Assembly: GCA_051745935.1 (NCBI GenBank)
Contig: JBNJEM010000565.1
Location: 1-5,299, forward strand
Source of the DNA: JBNJEM01 sp051745935
GTDB taxonomy: Bacteria > Planctomycetota > Planctomycetia > Pirellulales > Pirellulaceae
Length of the DNA: 5,299 bases
Reading direction: 5' to 3'
Position numbers and translations under genes: made by a program. Below, in pieces: positions 1-5,299 of the stretch (its first letter is position 1; every line of letters starts with the position of its first letter). Under the pieces are notes generated by a model. It did no database searches. It was not told the origin of the DNA and worked only from the letters and a program-made list of their open reading frames with translations.

Positions 1-920
1 TTGGCGTGAAATAACTCGCTAAATGGTTCTTGGTCATTGCTCAAGACCACGGTGGCCCGGGCCCCAAGCGTTTTCTTGATGACCTCCATGGAGCGCCAGA
101 AGCGATAAAAGTCGGGATCCAGTCGATGTGCTTGCGAGTAGACCTCGGCGCTTCGTTTTTCGGCTGCCCCCAGGATATCTCCGGACTCCTTCTTGCCTTC
201 CGCCACGATCTGGTCGGCCTTCACCATGGCCTCATCGCGGATGCGTTGCGCTTCCTTCGTGCCGCGAGCCCGAAGTTCCTGGGCCTCGGCTTTACGCTCG
301 GATCGCATTTGGGCCAGTACGGCGGAGACGTTTTCCTGGGGGTAAGCAATCCGTTTCACGCCGACTTGCTGCACCGAGACGCCGAACTTCTCCAACGCCT
401 CTTCCCGCACGTCCTCCAGGATGGCCCGCTCGATTTCTTCAAGCCGGATATTCTCCTCTTCGGTGGATACAATGGCCGTGAGGTCGTAGCGTCCAAAGTA
501 AAGGTTCTTGCCGGCCGTTACCATGCCATCGATCTTTTGCTCGGCCGATTCCGGCGTTCCCAGTGACTGGAAGAACAGCATGGGGTTTTCCACGGCCCAG
601 ACAACATAAGAGAGGAGCACGACGTTGCGCCGGTCCCGCGTAAACGTCGCCGTGAACGGCGTATTGAAGAAGCGGTTCCGCACGTCGATGATGTGAGCGG
701 TCTCGATCGGCCAAGGATACTTCCACTGCAAACCGGGTTGTTCAATCACTCGCGCGGGGTCGCCAAATCGGGTCACCACGGCACTGTGCCCCTCCGATAC
801 CTGAAACGTCGACCCATAGGCCAGGATCAGAGCAACCACGACCGTGCCGAGCAAGACTTGCGCGGCAATCCTTAGCATTGGCTTTCGCCGGGCTGTTTGA
901 TCGTCGTTATGGTTATCCAT
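1..920 (-). CDS. hflC: HflC-like SPFH (band 7/prohibitin) membrane protein, 3' end cut by window edge
   Basis: The frame is open from ATG at 920 to the left edge, giving 306 codons without a stop. E. coli HflC has 334 residues, so probably only a short tail is missing. Seen: a charged, polar N-terminus (about 1-17), one hydrophobic segment (about 18-35, 'VLLGTVVVALILAY'), then an SPFH domain (about 38-200) beginning 'VSEGHSAVVTRFGDP', and 'VGVKRIAYPQENVSAVLAQM' (187-206). A charged alanine/glutamate-rich stretch likely to form coiled coil follows (about 205-262, 'RSERKAEAQELRARGTKEAQ'). The end, 'LDPDFYRFWRSMEVIKKTLG' and 'TVVLSNDQEPFSELF', matches the HflC C-terminal pattern (DPEFYxFxRS..., VxSxDSxFF). 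Family knowledge: HflC pairs with HflK, with most of the protein outside the cytoplasmic membrane, and modulates FtsH. A good Shine-Dalgarno supports the start. The gene lies downstream of the HflK-like gene on the same strand. Identification as HflC is strong; a link to FtsH here is inferred. Confidence 0.88.
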   Translation of the reverse strand, partial: MDNHNDDQTARRKPMLRIAAQVLLGTVVVALILAYGSTFQVSEGHSAVVTRFGDPARVIEQPGLQWKYPWPIETAHIIDVRNRFFNTPFTATFTRDRRNVVLLSYVVWAVENPMLFFQSLGTPESAEQKIDGMVTAGKNLYFGRYDLTAIVSTEEENIRLEEIERAILEDVREEALEKFGVSVQQVGVKRIAYPQENVSAVLAQMRSERKAEAQELRARGTKEAQRIRDEAMVKADQIVAEGKKESGDILGAAEKRSAEVYSQAHRLDPDFYRFWRSMEVIKKTLGARATVVLSNDQEPFSELFHA

Positions 921-926
921 GTCGTT

Positions 927-933
927 CTCCTCT
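927..933 (-). promoter_or_regulatory. Ribosome binding site of the HflC-like gene
   Basis: The minus strand reads AGAGGAG six bases before the ATG at 920. This is a near-consensus Shine-Dalgarno and fixes this start in preference to the internal ATG at codon 15. Confidence 0.7.
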
Positions 934-980
934 TATTCCGATGTTGGGCAGCCGTGGCACGTTCCGCGAGCGGCCATCAT

Positions 981-1080
981 ATACCGGTAACGGATGACTT
1001 TCTCCGCCGCGAGTCCGACCAACGGGAGGACGGCTTGCGCCGGGCCGCTTGCCACCCGGAAAAATCCAACCGCCTGAAAT
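981..1080 (-). repeat. 100-bp dispersed repeat, copy 1 (tandem with copy 2)
   Basis: The strand is set so that the unit starts ATTTCAGGCGGTTGG and ends ACCGGTAT. This copy is followed directly by copy 2, with an exact 100-bp period. The two differ only at position 1040 (C) against 1140 (T), so they are 99% identical. The invariant core, minus-strand CGCAAGCCGTCC...GGTCGGACTC, is at 1011-1039. I see no stem that is conserved across the copies. The unit can be translated in several frames, but 100 bp is not a multiple of three and the tandem copy changes frame, which argues against a coding role. Confidence 0.95.
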
Positions 1081-1180
1081 ATACCGGTAACGGATGACTT
1101 TCTCCGCCGCGAGTCCGACCAACGGGAGGACGGCTTGCGTCGGGCCGCTTGCCACCCGGAAAAATCCAACCGCCTGAAAT
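1081..1180 (-). repeat. 100-bp dispersed repeat, copy 2 (tandem with copy 1)
   Basis: This is the second unit of the tandem pair, with its core at 1111-1139. Hand alignment finds 7 mismatches with copy 4 and 16 with copy 3, and no insertions or deletions. It lies between the two SPFH genes and reads in their direction. The near-identity with copy 1 points to recent duplication or gene conversion. Confidence 0.95.
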
Positions 1181-1297
1181 ATCGTTGCTTCGCCGGCCAT
1201 TGATGCCGGGAACAACACGCCACGCGTGTGTCATTCGTGATTGCGTGGAGTACACCAACAAAGGCAACGGTGGTCGCAGGCCGCTCGTCTCCATGGT

Positions 1298-3172
1298 TCA
1301 GCGCGTTTCCGCCGCATCGGTTCGGCTTTGTGGGGGGCGTAAATCGAGCATCATTTCGTTATGCCCTTTAATGAATCCCGGATCGACCAGCGTCAACGGC
1401 TTGGAGCCGATCACCTCCGAGATCACATCCCCGCTCATCCGCAGTCGGAACGCCTCCGGTGACGACTCAAATGCTTCGCCCATCGCCACGAACTGAGCGG
1501 ATTCCTCGATCGCCTCGCCCACGCGCCTCGCCGCCTTCGCCTTGGCATTCGCGACCAATTCGCCGCTCGTCTTTTCCGCTTCCTGAATGCGAGCCTGCTT
1601 CTCGCCTTCTGCCTCCACTTGATACCGGATCTTGTCGGTTTCGGCACTGATCACGTCAAGATAAGCAGCGGCGGCATCCGTCGGCGGGTGCAAATTAATC
1701 AACGCCAAGTCCACGACATCAATGCCCAGTCGGTTGTCAGCCACGTACTGCCTCAGGTCACGCTTTAATCGCGCCGAATATCGGGCGCGATCGACCGAAA
1801 GCACCTCTTCCAACGTGGCACTTCGCGTATGCTCCATCAAGCAACGCATGCCGAAGCCCTGTAACGCGGCGACGGGGTTTTGGGTGTGATAGGCGTAATC
1901 CAGCAACCCCTCCATGTCTTCCCGAATCTTGTAGTAAACCAGCGCGTCCACCGATACCGCGTCCGTCCCGGTTCCCAGCACCAGAGCGAATTCCCCATGA
2001 GCGTGCGCCTCGGTCCACAGAATCGCGCGCGGACGATGACGGCCATGATCCTCCTCGCTTTCTTCCGCCCCCATCGACGCGACGTGAATCCGCTTCACCT
2101 CGAAACGCCGCACCTTTCCGAACGGCCAAGGCCACTTGAGGTGCAAGCCAGGCTCGAGCTTTCCCGCGAATTGGCCAAAGCTTTCCCGGATCCCAAGCTC
2201 ACTCGGACCCACCAACGTCAAACTCGTCAGTGCCCAGTACAAGAGACCGGATAACACCAGGATCGGTACGAAGGCCCGCCGTATGAAGCGAATGGTCCAG
2301 GAGGAACGAAAGCTGACCCCAAACCGCCGCTCGAACGACTCCAGCAGACTGGTCAAAGGATTGCCGTGGACCAGAAGTGATTCGCGCAACGCCAGCGAGT
2401 AAGGGGGAACCGGATCGTCCCCTTCAACCGGCCGCTTGCGCCAGATCAGGACCGAACGGATCAGTTGTTCCACGCAAACCGCCACCAGCCAGGCGAGCAG
2501 GACCCGCGCCAGCCACGTTTCCAGCGGCGCCCAGAGGAAGGATCCCAGCAGTGCCGCGGCGCCGAGAAGCGTCGCCCACTGCGCCTCCCGCAAAACCATG
2601 CTCAGTTTGCGAGCACCCGGCAAGTCGGATTCCGAAAGCGCCGCGTACGATCGCGAGAGCACGATCCACACACAAGACGCGGCGAGGCAAATGAGCCCGA
2701 ATACGAGCGACCGCATGCCTACTTCCGGCGTTTCAGCCGCCCGTATCTTGAACAGAACGGAGGTGGCAATCGCCCCGATCAACAGTGCCGCCCCGACCTG
2801 GAGAAAGAGAAAGTGCACGTTCCGGTCATGGGTGGCGTCTTCCAGCAAATCTTGCCGCAAATGCTCCGCGTCCGGCTCATATTCCTCTTCGTCCCCCCAC
2901 CGCGACGACAACCGCTCCGCCACCTCCGTCCGTAACGATTCACTCGGCCCCCATGCCATCGCGAATCGACCGCGAATCCGTAACGAATGCCACACCGAAA
3001 GCACGGTCGACGTCGCCAGCATCAGCTGCAAGCCAAGCCCGCCCAGCAAATAGTTGCCATGCCACCACGCGTAACCGGTCGCCGCGACCGCCGCAACCAA
3101 CAAACAGGCCGCCGACGCGGCGACAATGCCCGTGTTTCGCGATGTCTCCGAGGTACTGCGGTGTGTGTTCAT
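1298..3172 (-). CDS. hflK: HflK-like SPFH protein with a polytopic N-terminal membrane extension
   Basis: This gene encodes 624 residues (E. coli HflK has 419). Residues 1-300 are not typical HflK: they hold about six hydrophobic segments (roughly 16-33, 41-61, 121-141, 153-173, 197-216, 219-240), with an acidic loop at 93-113 ('RWGDEEEYEPDAEHLRQDLL'). A further membrane segment (about 301-320) directly precedes the SPFH domain (about 321-500, starting 'VGPSELGIRESFGQFAGKLE'), as in canonical HflK. Family-like marks are 'PGLHLKWPWPFGKVRRFEVK' (341-360), 'VSVDALVYYKI' (407-417), and the HflK-type 'LINLHPPTDAAAAYLDV' (491-507). An A/E/K-rich likely coiled coil follows (about 508-560). A charged insert, 'EESEEDHGRHRPR' (370-382), lies inside the SPFH region. 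The start at 3172 has only a weak GGGA upstream, so it is less certain than the frame. The protein probably partners with the HflC-like protein encoded downstream and may modulate FtsH; this is inferred from the family. Confidence 0.88.
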   Translation of the reverse strand: MNTHRSTSETSRNTGIVAASAACLLVAAVAATGYAWWHGNYLLGGLGLQLMLATSTVLSVWHSLRIRGRFAMAWGPSESLRTEVAERLSSRWGDEEEYEPDAEHLRQDLLEDATHDRNVHFLFLQVGAALLIGAIATSVLFKIRAAETPEVGMRSLVFGLICLAASCVWIVLSRSYAALSESDLPGARKLSMVLREAQWATLLGAAALLGSFLWAPLETWLARVLLAWLVAVCVEQLIRSVLIWRKRPVEGDDPVPPYSLALRESLLVHGNPLTSLLESFERRFGVSFRSSWTIRFIRRAFVPILVLSGLLYWALTSLTLVGPSELGIRESFGQFAGKLEPGLHLKWPWPFGKVRRFEVKRIHVASMGAEESEEDHGRHRPRAILWTEAHAHGEFALVLGTGTDAVSVDALVYYKIREDMEGLLDYAYHTQNPVAALQGFGMRCLMEHTRSATLEEVLSVDRARYSARLKRDLRQYVADNRLGIDVVDLALINLHPPTDAAAAYLDVISAETDKIRYQVEAEGEKQARIQEAEKTSGELVANAKAKAARRVGEAIEESAQFVAMGEAFESSPEAFRLRMSGDVISEVIGSKPLTLVDPGFIKGHNEMMLDLRPPQSRTDAAETR

Positions 3173-3199
3173 AGTATCCCGTACACGCTGGATCCAATC

Positions 3200-3205
3200 G
3201 TTATA
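3200..3205 (-). promoter_or_regulatory. Possible -10 element for the HflK-like gene
   Basis: The minus strand reads TATAAC (inside TATATAAC), about 28 bases before the ATG at 3172, in the most AT-rich patch upstream of the gene. No good TTGACA-like element lies 16-18 bases further upstream, so the call rests on one hexamer. Confidence 0.25.
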
Positions 3206-3314
3206 TACTCGACACGATCACGACCGACACGAATGGAGGCAAATGATACCGGTACAAAAGGTCGGCGGTGGCGCGTTACGTCGCCTCGCGAGTTGTGTCA
3301 CGGTTGGCAAATAT

Positions 3315-3414
3315 ACTTCAGGCGGTCGGATTCGTCGCAATGGAAAGCTGCTCCACGCAAGCCGTCCTCCCGTTGGTCGGACTCACGGCGGACAAAGTCA
3401 TCCGCGACCGGTAT
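3315..3414 (+). repeat. 100-bp dispersed repeat, copy 3 (most diverged)
   Basis: This copy is exactly 100 bp and aligns with copy 2 without gaps, at 16 mismatches by hand count. Ten of these fall in one 26-base stretch in the first half (about 3332-3357). The 29-bp core (3356-3384) is unchanged. It shares with copy 4, but not with copies 1 and 2, the GGAAAG and CGACCGG variants, which suggests two subfamilies. It lies upstream of the HflK-like gene, in the opposite orientation to copies 1 and 2. Confidence 0.92.
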
Positions 3415-3560
3415 AGTAATATCGAAACGGAGAAATGACGCAGTCGGGATCGAGCGGATTCCCCTGCCGTGTTTCACCTCCGCCCGCCACCTCGTCATTC
3501 GCACAATACGGTTGTCCCTCACGATCTGTTCATCCCAATCATCAAAACTCGGGGGGGTGT

Positions 3561-3583
3561 GGAAACCGTAGCTCACGGTTTCC
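3561..3583. repeat. Perfect 9-bp inverted repeat (hairpin)
   Basis: GGAAACCGT and ACGGTTTCC flank a 5-base loop (AGCTC). A second small hairpin, CCCC-GTT-GGGG, follows at 3592-3602. Neither is followed by a T-run on either strand, so an intrinsic terminator is unlikely. The pair could be a REP-like element or a remnant of a mobile element. Confidence 0.6.
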
Positions 3584-3739
3584 GCGGCCGACCCCGTTGG
3601 GGACGAAAATCACATGGAATTCGCACCACTTTTCTTTGCGTGAATGACCCCTCTTCGGCTTGTTCCGAGAACGCCTCCGCGCCGCTACGCCTTTGCGTGT
3701 CCGTGCTCTGCCGTTCCGGGCCATCAGAAAAGGGGTCTT

Positions 3740-3839
3740 ATTTCAGGCGGTTGGATTTTTCCGGGTGGAAAGCGGCCCGACGCAAGCCGTCCTCCCGTTG
3801 GTCGGACTCGCGGCACAGAAAGTCATTCGCGACCGGCAT
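3740..3839 (+). repeat. 100-bp dispersed repeat, copy 4
   Basis: This copy is exactly 100 bp and aligns gap-free with copy 2 at 7 mismatches (93% identity). The core at 3781-3809 is unchanged. The mismatches lie at the position after GGGTGG, in the CGGCACAG segment, and near the end (ATTCGCGACCGGCAT). It has the same orientation as copy 3. A short imperfect hairpin (GCATGG/CCATGC, 3841-3861) and a run of eight G follow directly. Confidence 0.95.
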
Positions 3840-3971
3840 AGCATGGCTGAGTAGCCCATGCGGGGGGGGATTAGCGGCCAAAAAACGAGGCCAATCGTAT
3901 CTCTTTGGTCATCCGAAGCACAATAGGGGCAAGATACGACAAAACAGAGTGCGCTGACTTGGAGTCTTTCG

Positions 3972-4003
3972 CCCCCCCCATCGCCTCGCCGTCCGACGGG
4001 GGG
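3972..4003. other. Poly-C/poly-G hairpin downstream of the oxidoreductase gene
   Basis: A run of eight C (3972-3979) can pair with a run of six G (3998-4003) across a loop of about 18 bases that itself contains CCGTCCGACGG. It lies 55 bases past the oxidoreductase stop on the minus strand. No T-run follows, so a terminator role is only a possibility. Confidence 0.35.
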
Positions 4004-4021
4004 TGCGCGCCGCGCGTTCGT

Positions 4022-4074
4022 AGCTGCCGGGGGGTCAGCGGACCACGTGTCGGCTACTCACACATCCGGCAGCT
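4022..4074 (-). terminator. 9-bp inverted repeat spanning the oxidoreductase stop codon
   Basis: AGCTGCCGG (4022-4030) and CCGGCAGCT (4066-4074) are perfect inverted copies with 35 bases between them. The TGA stop (4060-4058) lies in the loop. On the mRNA this could form a structured 3' end. There is no U-tract, the loop is long, and a 9-bp match at this spacing is expected by chance about once or twice in a window this size. Confidence 0.2.
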
Positions 4075-5299
4075 CGTAGCCGTGGCGGCGAGGGCGGGAC
4101 AAGTACGCGCAGGCTTCGTCGTCCTCCGGGAAGATTTCCCGGTCGGGATCCCATCGGAGTTTTCGGCCCAATTGGCGAGCGATATTGGCCAAGTGGCAGA
4201 CACTAATTGAGCGGTGTCCGACTTCCACGTCCGCGTTTGGCGTTTCCCGGGTTTTGATGCAGTCAAGCCAGTTTTGGAGGTGGGGACGCGCGATCCAGCC
4301 AGGGCCGTCCCAGATCTCGGCGGTGGCTGGTTCTGGGGGGGTGTCGACAAAATCCTTGGGGTTCGTGGTGAACTTGTTGCGGTTGATTTCGATTTTGCAT
4401 TGGTCCCCGTGGAAGATCGCGCCGCCCATTGGCCCCTGGTCAAGCTCAAAGCGGACCAGCGTTCCATCCGCGTAACGCATATGCACGCGGCCACCGAGGT
4501 CCGGCGTCGAGGAGAGCGGCCAGATTTCGACCGGGCCGGAATGACTCATGCCCAGCGCCCACTGAATCTGGTCCACGCCATGCGCGCCCCAATTTGTCAT
4601 CTGCCCTCCCGAGTAAGACCGCCACTGCATCCACGCGAATTGGAGTGAGTGATTGAAGGGCCGCAGCGGCGTTTGGGCGCACCACTGGTCCCAGTCATCG
4701 CCTTCGGGGATCGGCTGTTCGGGCAGCCCTTGATAGATTCTCGGTCCCGAGTAGTTGACGGCCTGGACCCGTTTCAGTTTGCCAATGCCGCCACCGCGAA
4801 CCAATTCACAAGCGAACCGATTCATTTCCATGGTCCGCTGTTGGCTGCCGACCTGGAACACGGTGTGATGTTTGCGTGCCGCCCGTACCAACACGCGTCC
4901 TTCGGAGATCGTCAGCGTTAACGGTTTTTCCGCGTATATATCCAACCCCGCTTGACAGGCGTGGATGCATGGTAACGCGCGCCCATGGTCGGGCGTGGCC
5001 ACCACCACGGCGTCCAGCTTCTCGTTGTCCAACATCCGACGGTAGTTCTGGTAGGCGTGCCACGCCGTTTGCTTCTGCTGCAAGGTTTCAGTCATGCGTT
5101 GATCATAGCAGTCACTAATGGCCACGATTTGGCCGCTGGCAGGCACATGATCCATTAGCTGGCGAGCCCGGTTTCCAGTCCCAATGAAACCGATCACGAT
5201 GCGGTCGTTCGGTCCCGGCTGACCAGGTCGGGCCAGAACGGTCGACGGAACGACGCGCGGCGTGGTTATACCGGCGGTTGCCATGGCTGCATATTTCAG
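4058..5299 (-). CDS. Gfo/Idh/MocA-family oxidoreductase, probably Tat-exported, 5' end cut by window edge
   Basis: An NAD(P)-dependent oxidoreductase of the family that acts on sugars and polyols; the substrate cannot be told from the sequence. Residues are numbered from the ATG at 5284 (408 codons to TGA). The frame stays open upstream to 5299 as 'LKYAA', and the joined 'LKYAAMATAGITTPRVVP' reads like the hydrophobic part of a Tat signal after an RRxFLK motif. The true start is therefore probably just outside the window and the ATG at 5284 is internal. Seen: 'PGPNDRIVIGFIGTGNRARQ' with the Rossmann G-x-G turn (about 32-41), the family 'EKP' lysine motif in 'YAEKPLTLT' (117-125), 'DDWDQW' (196-201), and 'NWGAHGVDQIQWALG' (231-245), the usual place of substrate-pocket residues. 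'NWLDCIKTRETPNADVEVGH' (338-357) lies in the C-terminal part. Length and motifs fit a full, intact member. Large sets of such proteins are typical of Planctomycetes. No partner gene is visible. Confidence 0.92.
   Translation of the reverse strand: MKYAAMATAGITTPRVVPSTVLARPGQPGPNDRIVIGFIGTGNRARQLMDHVPASGQIVAISDCYDQRMTETLQQKQTAWHAYQNYRRMLDNEKLDAVVVATPDHGRALPCIHACQAGLDIYAEKPLTLTISEGRVLVRAARKHHTVFQVGSQQRTMEMNRFACELVRGGGIGKLKRVQAVNYSGPRIYQGLPEQPIPEGDDWDQWCAQTPLRPFNHSLQFAWMQWRSYSGGQMTNWGAHGVDQIQWALGMSHSGPVEIWPLSSTPDLGGRVHMRYADGTLVRFELDQGPMGGAIFHGDQCKIEINRNKFTTNPKDFVDTPPEPATAEIWDGPGWIARPHLQNWLDCIKTRETPNADVEVGHRSISVCHLANIARQLGRKLRWDPDREIFPEDDEACAYLSRPRRHGYELPDV

Larger units (their letters stand above)
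921..1297. other. Gene-free gap between the HflK-like and HflC-like genes
   Basis: These 377 bp separate two genes that usually abut or overlap. About 200 bp is a tandem pair of the 100-bp repeat (981-1180). The remaining 115 bp next to the HflK-like stop holds no coding pattern that I recognise. On the minus strand there are two small hairpins: ACACGC/GCGTGT with a 3-base loop (1215-1229) and CCGGC/GCCGG with a 7-base loop (near 1192-1208). Neither is followed by a clear T-run, so neither is a convincing intrinsic terminator. I see no clear promoter for the HflC-like gene, so read-through from the HflK-like gene remains possible. Confidence 0.6.
3173..4057. other. 885-bp gene-free region rich in repeats and hairpins
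   Basis: This region separates the oxidoreductase stop from the HflK-like start. It contains repeat copies 3 and 4, 325 bp apart, a perfect 9-bp hairpin (3561-3583), a CCCC/GGGG hairpin (3592-3602), and five G or C runs of six to eight bases (3551-3557, 3862-3869, 3972-3979, 3998-4003, 4029-4034). Several frames are open for 60 to 190 codons on both strands, but they run through the repeats, are rich in R, S and P, and match no family that I recognise. The segment around 3670-3712 (GCCTCCGCGCCGCTACGCCTTTGCGTG) reads like the degenerate 'CTCTGCG' low-complexity repeats seen in some bacterial genomes; that link is a guess. Overall it looks like an accumulation of repeat remnants, not a gene. 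Confidence 0.6.

Noticed and set aside
30..566. Plus-strand frame of 178 codons.
   Set aside because: It is antisense to the HflC-like gene, which has clear family motifs and an RBS; this is a shadow frame in GC-rich DNA.
981..1180. CRISPR array.
   Set aside because: There are only two units, of 100 bp each, with no spacers between them.
1215..1229. Hairpin ACACGC-GTG-GCGTGT as a terminator of the HflK-like gene.
   Set aside because: It has only six pairs and no T-run (TGTTCC follows); support is too weak for a terminator call.
977..1294. Three overlapping minus-strand frames of about 100 codons across the tandem repeat.
   Set aside because: Their length comes from the repeat being open in all three frames. 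The same peptide phrases recur in different frames, as expected for repeat DNA and not for a gene.
3298..3576. Minus-strand frame of 92 codons, including 'DWDEQIVRDNRIVRMTRWR'.
   Set aside because: The first half looks somewhat protein-like, but the second half is translated repeat copy 3, there is no clear RBS and I recognise no family. At best it is a gene remnant.
5291..5299. ATATTTCAG at the right edge matches the first bases of the 100-bp repeat (ATTTCAGG) and could be a fifth copy beginning.
   Set aside because: On the minus strand it encodes LKY of the oxidoreductase signal region, and the match is only about eight bases; coincidence is more likely.

Overview
The window looks like a GC-rich (roughly 60%) bacterial chromosome fragment, most probably from a planctomycete. 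The main clue is the oxidoreductase at the right edge. It has the long Gfo/Idh/MocA form with a twin-arginine-type signal region, a DWDQW segment and an 'NWGAHGVDQIQWALG' segment, which is a heavily expanded family in Planctomycetes. The lineage is inferred from family resemblance; no rRNA or other marker gene is present.

All three convincing genes lie on the minus strand. Reading along that strand from the right edge they are: (1) a secreted-type Gfo/Idh/MocA oxidoreductase (4058 to beyond 5299), whose true start and probable Tat motif lie outside the window; (2) an 885-bp gene-free stretch (3173-4057) holding two copies of a 100-bp repeat, several hairpins and a cluster of G/C homopolymer tracts; (3) a 624-residue HflK-like SPFH protein (1298-3172) with an unusual polytopic membrane extension of about 300 residues before its SPFH domain; (4) a 377-bp gap (921-1297) filled mostly by a 100-bp tandem duplication of the same repeat; (5) an HflC-like SPFH protein (920 to beyond position 1) that lacks only its last few residues.

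The HflK-like and HflC-like proteins are expected to form a hetero-oligomeric SPFH complex in the cytoplasmic membrane. In E. coli, HflK and HflC surround and modulate the FtsH protease. No ftsH is in the window. The two genes are normally back-to-back, but here the repeats separate them. The oxidoreductase has no obvious functional link to the SPFH pair.

The most notable finding is a family of four 100-bp repeats (981-1080, 1081-1180, 3315-3414, 3740-3839). All align without a single insertion or deletion and share an invariant 29-bp core. Two copies lie on each side of the HflK-like gene, in opposite orientation and reading away from it. Their identity and function are unknown to me.
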